NCBI GenBank assembly: GCA_050701635.1
Contig: JBOGDF010000252.1
Location: 1 to 8,342 of the forward strand
DNA length: 8,342 nt
Direction of reading: 5' to 3'
Origin: WHSM01 sp050701635
GTDB lineage: Bacteria; Actinomycetota; Actinomycetes; Mycobacteriales; Micromonosporaceae
How positions within the stretch are numbered: the first letter of the stretch is position 1; the number at the start of each line of letters is the position of its first letter. The notes below the pieces were generated by a model. It made no database searches, was not told where the DNA came from, and saw only the letters and a list, made by a program, of their open reading frames with translations. The translations under genes and the position numbers were made by a program. Shown in pieces: positions 1 to 6,173 of the stretch.

Positions 1-52
1 GGCGAGTCCGACGACGCAGGTCGTCGGCGTACCAACTGATGAGGGAGTGAAG

Positions 53-487
53 ATGTCCAATCCACTGCAAGACAAGATCGAGCAGGCGTACGCCGACTTC
101 GAACGTACTCAAGCCGCGATCACGACGATCCAGGACGAGTTGGCCGACGGCTCAACGACCGTGACCTCGAAGAACCGGGCTGTCCAGGTCACTGTGGACG
201 GCCACGGCGACGTGTCCGAGATCAAGTTCCCGACGAAGGCGTACCGAACGATGGCACCGGCTGAGCTCGGAAGCCTGCTCGTAACCACTCTCGGCGAGGC
301 ACGCCGGGAGGCGGTGGAGCGCGCGACGCAGCTGATGCGTACGACGTTGCCGGACACCGCGCCGCTGCTGCAGGCATTTGGTGGCTCGGCCGACTTCGAG
401 ACCGTGATGGAAGAACTCGCACAGATGGCCGGCTCACCATCGCGGACCGCTGAGCCGGTCGACGAAGCCACGAAGGAGGTCCACTAA
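53..487 (+). CDS. YbaB/EbfC-family protein, T7SS-associated type
   Basis: Small protein of about 144 residues. The family (YbaB/EbfC) forms dimers that bind DNA or act as nucleoid-associated proteins. In actinomycetes divergent members are often encoded next to T7SS small secreted proteins. The fold signature is visible: an N-terminal helix (residues 1-32), then a beta-hairpin region with VQVTVDGHGDVSEIKF at about 45-60, then a long helix containing EARREAVERATQLM. I prefer ATG 53 because GAGGGAG at 41-47 lies 5 nt upstream. A GTG at 47 is in the same frame but would overlap that site. The frame is open to the left edge, so a longer upstream form cannot be excluded. Stops of other frames at 40-42 and 48-50 may end an upstream gene. 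Its TAA (485-487) directly abuts the next ATG, indicating one transcript. The family call is by sequence pattern; the DNA-binding role is family knowledge only. Confidence 0.8.
   Translation: MSNPLQDKIEQAYADFERTQAAITTIQDELADGSTTVTSKNRAVQVTVDGHGDVSEIKFPTKAYRTMAPAELGSLLVTTLGEARREAVERATQLMRTTLPDTAPLLQAFGGSADFETVMEELAQMAGSPSRTAEPVDEATKEVH
473..480 (+). promoter_or_regulatory. Strong ribosome-binding site for the EspC-like gene
   Basis: AAGGAGGT lies inside the last codons of the YbaB-like gene, 7 nt before ATG 488. It is close to the perfect anti-SD complement, fixes the start of the downstream gene and indicates efficient or coupled translation of the pair. Confidence 0.8.
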
Positions 488-826
488 ATGCCCGGGGAAA
501 CGTTAAGGGTCGACACGCAGTACCTGAGCCCAACCGTATTTGATCCATACGATGAGCACATGGACGGGGTGGTCGACAGAACCGATGCGGACATCAGCGC
601 CATCGGGACGCTCGTGCCGCGACGGGTGGCCGAGATCGACGAACACGTCGTCGAGCTGGAGAAGCAGCTCGTACCCCTCCTGGGGTCGCTGTTGACCGCC
701 ATGCAGAACCTGCCACGAGGTGACGCCGAATCCGTCAATGCGTTGGCGGCCATGCTGGAAGCCGTGGAGGAGAGCAACGCCCAGGCTGCGAGGGGCGTTC
801 CAGGTGGCGGCGGTGGTAAGTCCTAG
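488..826 (+). CDS. Small EspC-like / WXG100-superfamily-like T7SS-associated protein
   Basis: 112-residue, mostly helical, Cys-free protein. The N-terminus LRVDTQYL resembles the start of EspC-type (ESX secretion-associated) proteins. It is followed by acidic amphipathic helices (DRTDADISAIGTLVPRRVAE, then HVVELEKQLVPLLGSLLTAM) and a flexible Gly-rich tail (GVPGGGGGKS). No WxG turn motif and no clear YxxxD/E export signal are visible, so export is not shown. ATG 488 is set by the strong ribosome-binding site and abuts the YbaB-like stop. Such pairs of a YbaB-like gene and a small helical protein are common near actinobacterial T7SS loci; a typical inference is a secreted substrate or chaperone partner. 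It is intact. The family assignment is moderate; a stand-alone coiled-coil protein is the alternative. Confidence 0.7.
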   Translation: MPGETLRVDTQYLSPTVFDPYDEHMDGVVDRTDADISAIGTLVPRRVAEIDEHVVELEKQLVPLLGSLLTAMQNLPRGDAESVNALAAMLEAVEESNAQAARGVPGGGGGKS

Positions 827-864
827 CGCCCGCTGAGAAAGTGTGTCGGTGACGGACGACGGGT

Positions 865-919
865 GAGGTCTCCGGGTAGATGGATCAACGACCAAGAAGC
901 CCATCTACCCGGAGACCTC
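865..919. repeat. Perfect 19-bp inverted repeat (hairpin) with 17-nt loop
   Basis: The left arm at 865-883 (GAGGTCTCCGGGTAGATGG) and the right arm at 901-919 are exact reverse complements. The loop is 884-900 (ATCAACGACCAAGAAGC). The stem is too long for an ordinary intrinsic terminator and no T-tract follows. It lies 39 bp after the EspC-like stop and just before the mosaic region. Possibilities are a mobile-element terminal structure, a residual subterminal hairpin, or a strong transcript-end structure protecting the upstream mRNA. The pairing is certain; the function is inferred. Confidence 0.85.
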
Positions 920-943
920 GGGGGCACTGTACCCGCGTGCGGA

Positions 944-969
944 TGAGGCAGCCGGCTGCTATGAGGCGA
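944..969. repeat. 26-bp direct repeat, copy A (matches 5805-5830 exactly)
   Basis: The 26 bases are identical to 5805-5830. The core is the palindrome GCAGCCGGCTGC, flanked on both sides by TGAGGC. In both places the repeat sits exactly where a fragment of the same secreted-protein family ends (minus-strand reading), while sequences on either side differ between copies. It behaves like a boundary or recombination end rather than part of the protein. Confidence 0.85.
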
Positions 970-1335
970 AGGGGAAACGCGGCACGCGCGCGTTCGAGTT
1001 GGGCGTCCCATTCCGCGCCAACCGAACGCGCGTCTGGCCAGGGCGGTGACGTCACCTCGGGCGGCGGCGCCGGTGAAGTGCAGGTACTCGCCCCAGTTGA
1101 GGTCGCGGGCGTACAACAGCCCGTTCTTCGGGAAGCGGTGGGCGAGCAGGCGGAAGAACCGCGCCATGACGTCGGGGCCGTCCGTCGCCTGCCACAGCGG
1201 GTGGAACCAGTCCCGGAACCAGGCGGTCCCGGGTCGCGGATGGCCGCATGCTCGTCCTGTCCGCAGAGAATCAGCAGCTGGTCGTGGTCCGACCAGCGCT
1301 CCCGCCAGAGTCTCGGTGGCTGCCGACCGTCCGCG
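970..1335 (-). pseudogene. Rearranged fragment of a putative secreted protein (N-proximal piece joined to C-terminal piece), copy A
   Basis: Reading on the minus strand from 1335, ADGRQPPRLWRERWSDHDQL...CGQDEHAAI (to about 1240) matches copy B at 6041-6136. The two are about 93% identical in DNA (7 differences over 96 bases). After a junction around 1225-1240 the reading shifts frame into what appears to be the C-terminal part of the same protein: WFRDWFHPLWQATDGPDVM, then RFPKNGLLYARDLNWGEYLH and ALARRAFGW. A further frameshift leads to AEWDAQLERARAAFP. The middle of the protein is missing here but is partly present in copy B. I do not know the family name. It resembles actinomycete secreted hypothetical proteins of a metallopeptidase-like type; that is recall, not proof. 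The upstream side is fused directly to the IS1634-like remnant. Confidence 0.65.
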
Positions 1336-1940
1336 TAGGGCACATGGGTGATCCGCATGCCGAGGATGAACGCTAACCGGGCTTGCTCGATGGACCGCTT
1401 GTTCGCCTCGAAGATCCTGCCGGCGTCCGCCACCACGGCCACGTCGTCGAGCTGGTGGGCGCCATAAGCGCCTCGATCACCGGCAGCATCGTCTTGGTCT
1501 CGGCCGTGTTGCCCTCGAACGCGTTGACCATCAGCGGGAACCCGGCTGCGTCGGTGAGCAGCCCCATGGTGATCTGCGGGTCCAGGCTGTCGAGCCTGCT
1601 CACCGGCTCGATGACCCGCGCCAGCACCAGTGCCCGGAACACCTCGTCACCATCGGTGGCCGCATCGAACCCCAGCACGTCGTACACGTGGCACAGGGCG
1701 TGCCACAAGTGCCCCATCGCCGAGGACGTGATCGGAAGCGGCCGGTCACCACCGCCGCTCACATCACCCGGGTCGCCGGCGAGGCCAAGATCGAACTCAC
1801 CCTTTCCCGGCAGCCATGCGCTGCCGAGCGACCGCCTTCAGCGCCTCAAGCTCCACCTCGTCGTGCGCCGAACCGATGTGCTCGATGTCCCGCGATCCAC
1901 GCCGCGAGGAATGCACGATCTGCACCGTGAATCGCCCCCG
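1336..1940 (-). pseudogene. Decayed IS1634-family (IS4-like DDE) transposase remnant
   Basis: The minus strand carries ordered pieces of an IS1634-type transposase. The N-terminal piece is TVQIVHSSRRGSRDIEHIGS followed by AHDEVELEALKAVARQRM (about 1928-1800). It ends in a +1 frameshift at a G-run near 1800-1806, after which EFDLGLAGDPGDV and LGFDAATDGDEVFRALVLAR follow in a new frame. At about 1582-1590 the text jumps from EPVSRLDSL to DPQITMGLLTDAAGFPLMVN, an in-frame internal deletion of many residues that removes the part normally carrying LYDV-type catalytic sequence. A missing base near 1460 shifts frame again into DDVAVVADAGRIFEANKRS and FILGMRITHVPY, where the homology stops abruptly at 1336-1340. 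The start and C-terminus are both absent and the element cannot be active. Family recognition comes from the characteristic EGNTAETKTMLPVIEAL and VVADAGRI motifs. Confidence 0.85.
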
Positions 1941-1957
1941 GGTCAACTCTCTTGGGG

Positions 1958-2282
1958 GGCGAGGAGGGGGAGTGGCAGGCGGGGACCGTCTGCTACGCCG
2001 CGGTGGTGGCCGTGTGCCTGCTCTTGCTGCTCTGGCAGGTGATCCGTCGCGGCGCGTTCCGCCCGGACATCCGGCCGACCATGCCTCGAGGTCTGGCATG
2101 GCGAACTGCAATTGTGGTAGGCGGCCCTCGCCAGCTCCATCCCGATCGCGTTTGTCAACACGTCGGCAGCCAAGTACTCCTGGCTGGGGCTCCGTGTTGG
2201 GTGTGTCTGTCGTGTGGGTCCGCACCCGGCGCTGTCGCCCGAGCATCAGGTTCGGCTCGTACGATTGATCTACGCACCGTAG
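1958..2282 (+). pseudogene. Frameshifted fragment of a membrane protein, TMEM175/DUF1211-like
   Basis: One frame (to about 2126) gives a hydrophobic segment YAAVVAVCLLLLLWQVIRRG, then AFRPDIRPTMPRGLAWRT and AIVVGG. One extra base near 2125-2127 moves the reading into a second frame, which continues LASSIPIAFVNTSAAKYSWL. Together this reads as the last two transmembrane helices with a basic loop. The helix, basic loop and SIPIAFV...W pattern resembles the C-terminal end of bacterial TMEM175-type potassium channels (DUF1211). The N-terminal four or so helices are absent. The second frame runs on to a TAG at 2280-2282, but homology appears to end near 2198. The fragment begins next to the transposase remnant. 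That this is a broken membrane-protein end is well supported; the TMEM175 name is moderate. Confidence 0.5.
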
Positions 2283-2371
2283 CCCTGCAACCTCCGGCGA
2301 CACGCCACCGCGTTGCGTTGCTTCCGGTTGCTGGTACGCCATTGGCGGCGAGTTTGGGTGGGCTGGGTGGA

Positions 2372-2381
2372 GTGGCGCCAC
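2372..2381. promoter_or_regulatory. 10-bp palindrome upstream of the LAL regulator
   Basis: GTGGCGCCAC is a perfect palindrome 22 bp before ATG 2404. The 2199-2403 stretch holds no recognisable gene and must contain the promoter of the regulator; this palindrome is the only symmetrical site I see close to the start. An operator role is speculative, since short GC palindromes are common in this DNA. Confidence 0.2.
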
Positions 2382-2403
2382 CATCTTGGGCAATGATCTG
2401 GTC

Positions 2404-5226
2404 ATGGTCCGCGGCATGAAGTCGATGGCTCCGGCAGACCTGGTGGGGCGGGATGCCGAAGTCTCAGCTCTCGGTGCGCTGGTGTCGGAGGTCGCCACGG
2501 GCCGGGGCGGGGTGGCGTGGATCGAAGGCGAGCCGGGGGTCGGCAAGTCGGCGCTGGTCGATGTCGTCAGTCACATGGCCATGGCAAGCGGATTCACCGT
2601 GTTGAGGGCCGCCGCGGACGAGTCGACAACCCCTTTCCCGCTTCGGTTGGCAGCGGACTGTCTCGAGGTCTCGATCCGCTCCTCTGACACCGCGAAGCGG
2701 GAGATCGCTCGGCTTCTGCGGGGTGAGCCGCTGGTTGGCACGTTCGATCCCGTCATCGCGGCGGGGGAACGCATGGTGGAGGTCGTCGATCGCGCGGTCT
2801 CGGTGGGCCAGGTGGTGCTCATCTTCGAGGACCTGCATTGGGCGGATGAGGCGTCTTTGCAGTTGTGGAACCGTTTGGCGCGGATGGTTGATCAGGTGCC
2901 GCTGGTGCTTGTGGGTACGTGTCGTAGGGTGCCGATCCGGCCGTTCGTTTCGCGCGTCAAGGCGATGGTGTCTGATCGTGGCGGTGTGGTGCTGGATCTT
3001 GAACCGCTTGGTCATCCTGATGTGGAGTTGCTTGCGTCGAGCCTGGTGGCGGCGCGCGTGGGTGCTCGTCTTAGTGATGCGCTCAGGCGTGCGGGTGGCA
3101 ACCCGCTGTATGTTCGCGAGTTGGTGAAGGCGTTGCTGTTGGATGGCCTGGCTGAGGTCGCCGATGGTGAGGCGGAACTGCGGGCGGATGCGGACTGGAC
3201 ACCGACGTCGTTGACGGCGGCGATTGAGTACCGGTTGGGGTTTCTTGGGGTGCAGACGGTTGAGGTGCTCCGGCTGGCGGCTCTGTTGGGTAATGAGTGC
3301 GACGTCGAGGAGCTTGTGACGATCGTTGGCTGTTCTCCGGTCGAGTTGGTCAATGCGATCGGTGAGGCGGTGACGGCTGGGGTGGTCGATGCGTCTGGTC
3401 GGCGGGTGGCGTTTCGGCATGACCTGATCCGGCAGGTTCTGGTGGAGCAGTTGTCCACCGGGATGCGGGCGGCGTTGCACGACAGTTTTGCGCAGCAGCT
3501 TGCGGAGGCCGGTGGTAGGCCGGATCGGGTGGCGCGGCATTTGTTGGCGGTGCCGGATCGGTTGGCGGAGTGGGTGCCGGGGTGGCTGGCTTCGATTCCG
3601 GAGTCGATGCTGTACGCGGCTCCGCAGGTGTCGGCGGATCTGCTGTCTCGGGCGGTGGCGGTGCTGGGCCACGGCGATTCCCGGTGGGAGGAGTTGGCGT
3701 GCCGGTTGGTGCAGGTGTTGTTCTGGTTGGGCCGGGACGAGCAGGTGCTGGAGGTGGCGGCCGGAATGCCGGGCCGTGCCACAGACGTGGAGCGTGCTGC
3801 CCGGATGAGGCTGTACATAGCCCGTTCGGCAGGTCGGACGAACCGGTTCGACGAGGTGTTCGCGGTTCTCGAGCCCGCCCTCGCCGACCCGCGACTGCCG
3901 ATCGGCTGGCGCGCCAGGCTCAGCGCCTGGTTCGCCCTGGGCCTCGCCTACGTCTCCCGCGACGATGAGGCACAGGCGATGGCCGAGCGCGCGTTGGCGG
4001 AAGCACGTTCGTGTGGCGACGCGTTGGCCGCTGGGTATGCCCTGCACGCCCTGCAAACCGTTTTCCTCACCGATCGGAGGTATACCGAGGAGGCGCTGGA
4101 ATGCCTGGGCGACGATCCCGAGTCCATGGACCTGAGGATCATGCTGGAGTGCAAGCAGGTGGTGGCGCTGTCCGACGACGGCAGGCAGGTGGCCGCGCGG
4201 CAGCGGGCTCGCGAGGCGCTGGTGCTCGCCGAGCGGATCGGTACTTACCGGTCCGCATCAGTGGTGGTGACCACCGCGGAACTCAACTTCGACCATGGCG
4301 ACTGGGACGAGGCGCTGGTCCACATGGCGAGCGTCGCCCCGGAATTCGCCGATACGGATCACGTCCGCGATGGGTACGGCCTGGCCGCCACGATCGCCCT
4401 GCGTCGTGGCGAACCGGAACAGGCCATGGCTCACCTGCTCGCGGCCGGTGTCTCACAGCCCGTGGAGACCACCGAGCGGGACTATCTCGCCCCCACCGTC
4501 GTTGCCGCTGTCGCCTTGATCGCCGAGGCCGCTGGGGACGTCGAACGGGCCCTGAAGGTGCGCGCATCGTGGTTGGATCTTCCCGCACTATGGCAGCGGA
4601 GCAGCGATTGTGTACACGCGCTCGACCTGGTGCGAGCAGCGCTCGCCGCAGAAGACACCGCCACGGCGCGGGCGGCGGTGGATGCCCTTCGCCGGCACGC
4701 CGGCCAGGCCAGCACGCTTCTGACGCTTGTGGAGCGCAGCTGTCGGGCCATGCTGGGCAACGACGCCGCTGACCTGCTCGCCGTCGCCGCCGAATTCCGC
4801 GGCCACGGCTGGACCCCCTACGCCGGGTTCGCCCTGGAGGAAGCCGCGGCCCGGCTGGCCGCAGCGGGCGAGATCGCGCCGGCGAGGCGCGCGCTGACCG
4901 ACGCGGTGCGGATCTATGCTGATCTCGGTGCCGCCTGGGACATCAGGCGTGTGGACGCGCGACTGCGTCCCTTCGGCGTACGCCGGGGTCCTCGCAGTTT
5001 GAATCGGCGACCCAGGATCGGCTGGGATGCCCTGACACAGAGTGAGCGACGCGTCGCAGGGCTGGTTGCCAAGGGCAGGTCCAATCCCGACATCGCCGCC
5101 GAGCTCTTCCTCTCCCGCAACACCGTGCAGACACACGTGTCGAACATCCTCAGCAAACTCCAGCTACGTTCGCGTCTGGAACTCATCCGTGAAGCCACCG
5201 AACAGGCCCAACGTTCATCCCGCTGA
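2404..5226 (+). CDS. LAL-family transcriptional regulator (AAA ATPase domain + LuxR HTH)
   Basis: About 940 residues, typical for large ATP-binding LuxR regulators. From ATG 2404, Walker A is GEPGVGKS (about 42-49). Walker B with the family-typical DLHWAD is at about 137-148 (VVLIFEDLHWAD). LVLVGTCRR follows as the sensor-like strand. A long helical TPR-like region spans the centre, with repeats such as ALAEARSCGDALAAGYALHA. The C-terminal LuxR helix-turn-helix is LTQSERRVAGLVAKGRSNPD to about residue 929, with recognition helix SRNTVQTHVSNILSKLQL. The protein is a cytoplasmic DNA-binding activator whose ATPase domain is normally gated by a ligand or partner. The start is uncertain: TTG 2386, ATG 2404, 2416 and 2425 share the frame and none has a good ribosome-binding site. 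Codon use changes inside the gene, with G/T-ending codons frequent at about 2860-3780 and C-ending codons dominant afterwards. Neighbours on both sides are gene fragments, so the target genes cannot be inferred from context. Confidence 0.93.
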   Translation: MVRGMKSMAPADLVGRDAEVSALGALVSEVATGRGGVAWIEGEPGVGKSALVDVVSHMAMASGFTVLRAAADESTTPFPLRLAADCLEVSIRSSDTAKREIARLLRGEPLVGTFDPVIAAGERMVEVVDRAVSVGQVVLIFEDLHWADEASLQLWNRLARMVDQVPLVLVGTCRRVPIRPFVSRVKAMVSDRGGVVLDLEPLGHPDVELLASSLVAARVGARLSDALRRAGGNPLYVRELVKALLLDGLAEVADGEAELRADADWTPTSLTAAIEYRLGFLGVQTVEVLRLAALLGNECDVEELVTIVGCSPVELVNAIGEAVTAGVVDASGRRVAFRHDLIRQVLVEQLSTGMRAALHDSFAQQLAEAGGRPDRVARHLLAVPDRLAEWVPGWLASIPESMLYAAPQVSADLLSRAVAVLGHGDSRWEELACRLVQVLFWLGRDEQVLEVAAGMPGRATDVERAARMRLYIARSAGRTNRFDEVFAVLEPALADPRLPIGWRARLSAWFALGLAYVSRDDEAQAMAERALAEARSCGDALAAGYALHALQTVFLTDRRYTEEALECLGDDPESMDLRIMLECKQVVALSDDGRQVAARQRAREALVLAERIGTYRSASVVVTTAELNFDHGDWDEALVHMASVAPEFADTDHVRDGYGLAATIALRRGEPEQAMAHLLAAGVSQPVETTERDYLAPTVVAAVALIAEAAGDVERALKVRASWLDLPALWQRSSDCVHALDLVRAALAAEDTATARAAVDALRRHAGQASTLLTLVERSCRAMLGNDAADLLAVAAEFRGHGWTPYAGFALEEAAARLAAAGEIAPARRALTDAVRIYADLGAAWDIRRVDARLRPFGVRRGPRSLNRRPRIGWDALTQSERRVAGLVAKGRSNPDIAAELFLSRNTVQTHVSNILSKLQLRSRLELIREATEQAQRSSR

Positions 5227-5340
5227 TCGACCGGATCGACCGGACAGCCCAGCTGTGCTCATGTTCGTCGACCCCCCATCCTGATCTCCGCCAACGACGT
5301 CGCCACCGACCGGCCGGAAACGGCCTCCACGCGCGACAAG

Positions 5341-5499
5341 CTGGTGCAGCACCTGTCGATGTTCGATTACGTCGCGGTCAGCGGCTCGCTACAGGACCGG
5401 GTCATCGAGTACGTGGACCATCTGCACGAACACTTCACCGACCCGGTGGTGATCCGCGACGGCAGGTACGTCGCGCCCACCGCGTCGGGCTTCTCGGCA
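5341..5499 (+). pseudogene. C-terminal fragment of L-fuconate dehydratase (enolase superfamily)
   Basis: The frame starting at 5341 reads LVQHLSMFDYVAVSGSLQDR, then VIEYVDHLHEHFTDPVVIRD, then GRYVAPTASGFSA. This is the conserved C-terminal segment of L-fuconate dehydratases, whose intact members read VGLCELVQHLSMFDYVAVSG and onwards. The barrel, the metal ligands and the catalytic residues are all missing. The in-frame sequence before 5341 (LISANDVATDRPETASTRDK) does not fit the family and marks the breakpoint. The enzyme dehydrates L-fuconate to 2-keto-3-deoxy-L-fuconate in non-phosphorylative L-fucose breakdown. No start or complete domain remains, so no function is expected. Confidence 0.75.
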
Positions 5500-5654
5500 A
5501 CCCGATCCGCCACCCTGCCGTACGCGGCGTCGTGATCGGCGCCCGCAACGCCGAGCAGATACAGCGCAACGCGGCACTGTTCGCAGCCAATGTTCCTGAC
5601 GACCTATGGGGCGAGCTGTCGGCGGAAGGTCCGATCCCGGCCGGCGGTACCTGA
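5490..5654 (+). pseudogene. C-terminal fragment of an aldo/keto reductase (L-fucose dehydrogenase-like)
   Basis: In a different frame from the preceding fragment, the text reads GNPIRHPAVRGVVIGARNAE, then QIQRNAALFAANVPDDLWGE, then LSAEGPIPAGGT, ending at TGA 5652-5654. This is the family-typical C-terminus of aldo/keto reductases, with the HPAV..V..GAR NADP-binding region followed by the final helix and the DLW.EL pattern. The N-terminal barrel with the catalytic Tyr is absent. The two fragments meet within about 10 bases near 5490-5499. Both belong to enzyme families of the L-fucose oxidative pathway, so they probably derive from one catabolic cluster collapsed by deletion. The assignment to fucose rather than another sugar is an inference from the neighbour. 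Confidence 0.7.
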
Positions 5655-5804
5655 ACGGCGGGCCTGGAAAAGGTCGCGCGGTCATCGAGTGGGCACCGGC
5701 GTCCGGCTTGATCTGCGTTTGCCGCAGCCGGTCCTCGATGCCCCCGACGTGGATCGTCGCGGCCCATGGCTGCTGCCGTACCGCCGACCGCCCGCACAGG
5801 CGGC
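5655..5804. other. Unassigned stretch between the sugar-gene fragments and the 26-bp repeat
   Basis: A minus-strand reading contains a coding-looking piece (PWAATIHVGGIEDRLRQTQI, KPDAGAHSM) in frame with the read-through of the secreted-protein fragment beyond the 26-bp repeat. I do not recognise it. It has no start and no clear family motif. It is probably another fragment or chance high-GC open frame. Confidence 0.3.
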
Positions 5805-5830
5805 TGAGGCAGCCGGCTGCTATGAGGCGA
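5805..5830. repeat. 26-bp direct repeat, copy B (matches 944-969 exactly)
   Basis: Identical to copy A over 26 bases and diverging immediately on both sides. On the minus strand it follows directly after the last native residues (RNIIDIGP) of copy B of the secreted-protein fragment. The central GCAGCCGGCTGC palindrome and flanking TGAGGC direct repeats are the only internal structure. Confidence 0.85.
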
Positions 5831-6171
5831 GGGCCGATGTCGATGATATTGCGGAATCCGTGCGTGGCGTCCAGGTAGCCGCCGGAGTATCCGGGCTGGT
5901 CACAGCCGTGGTGGACGGCATACAGCCGGGGATCGGGCCCGAACCCGTCGACGTAGGCGTGCTTGGCGTACTGCCAGGCGTCACTGACGAACGACAGCAG
6001 CCACGGGGCGTAGCAGCGCTCCACGTCGCGGTCCAGGTAGATGGTCGCGTGCCCGTCCTGTCCGCAGAGCATCAGCAGCTGGTTGTGGTCCGACCAGCGC
6101 TCCCGCCAGAATCTCGGTGGCTGTCGACCGTCCGCGGTGGACTCGCGCGCCGTGGTCCGGAAGAGGGACAC
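5831..6171 (-). pseudogene. N-terminal fragment of a putative secreted protein, copy B (C-terminus lost at the 26-bp repeat)
   Basis: Minus-strand GTG at 6171 with GAGGGGG at 6183-6177, 5 nt before it. The reading is VSLFRTTARESTADGRQPPR, then FWRERWSDHNQLLMLCGQDG, then HATIYLDRDVERCYAPWLLS, FVSDAWQYAKHAYVDGFGPD, PRLYAVHHGCDQPGYSGGYL and DATHGFRNIIDIGP. It then enters the 26-bp repeat and runs out of homology; the open frame continues as nonsense to 5389. About 113 native codons remain. Copy A carries the start of this segment plus the missing C-terminal region, so the parent was probably over 200 residues. No signal peptide or membrane segment is visible at this start, so 'secreted' rests only on vague resemblance. 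The gene lies 2 nt after the WhiB-like stop and its ribosome-binding site is inside that gene, so the two were co-transcribed and probably coupled. The remnant could still be translated as a truncated protein. Confidence 0.6.
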
Positions 6172-6173
6172 CG

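Noticed and set aside
1..42. Possible C-terminus of an upstream gene ending at 42 or at 50
   Set aside because: Two frames end near the YbaB-like start and neither has enough residues in the window to choose between them.
880..1338. Plus-strand open frame over the copy A fragment
   Set aside because: It starts inside the hairpin loop region and is antisense to homologous protein pieces on the minus strand; no family features.
2464..4056. 530-codon open frame antisense to the LAL regulator
   Set aside because: Arg/His/Gln-rich composition with no domain pattern; it is the usual high-GC shadow of the real gene, which carries Walker and HTH motifs on the plus strand.
5225..5242. GATCGACCG tandem duplicate after the LAL stop
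   Set aside because: Only two 9-bp copies, no hairpin or T-tract, no sign of function.
5305..5330. Small hairpin GGCCG-GAAA-CGGCC considered as the LAL terminator
   Set aside because: Five base pairs only, about 85 bp after the stop and without a T-tract; common by chance in this base composition.
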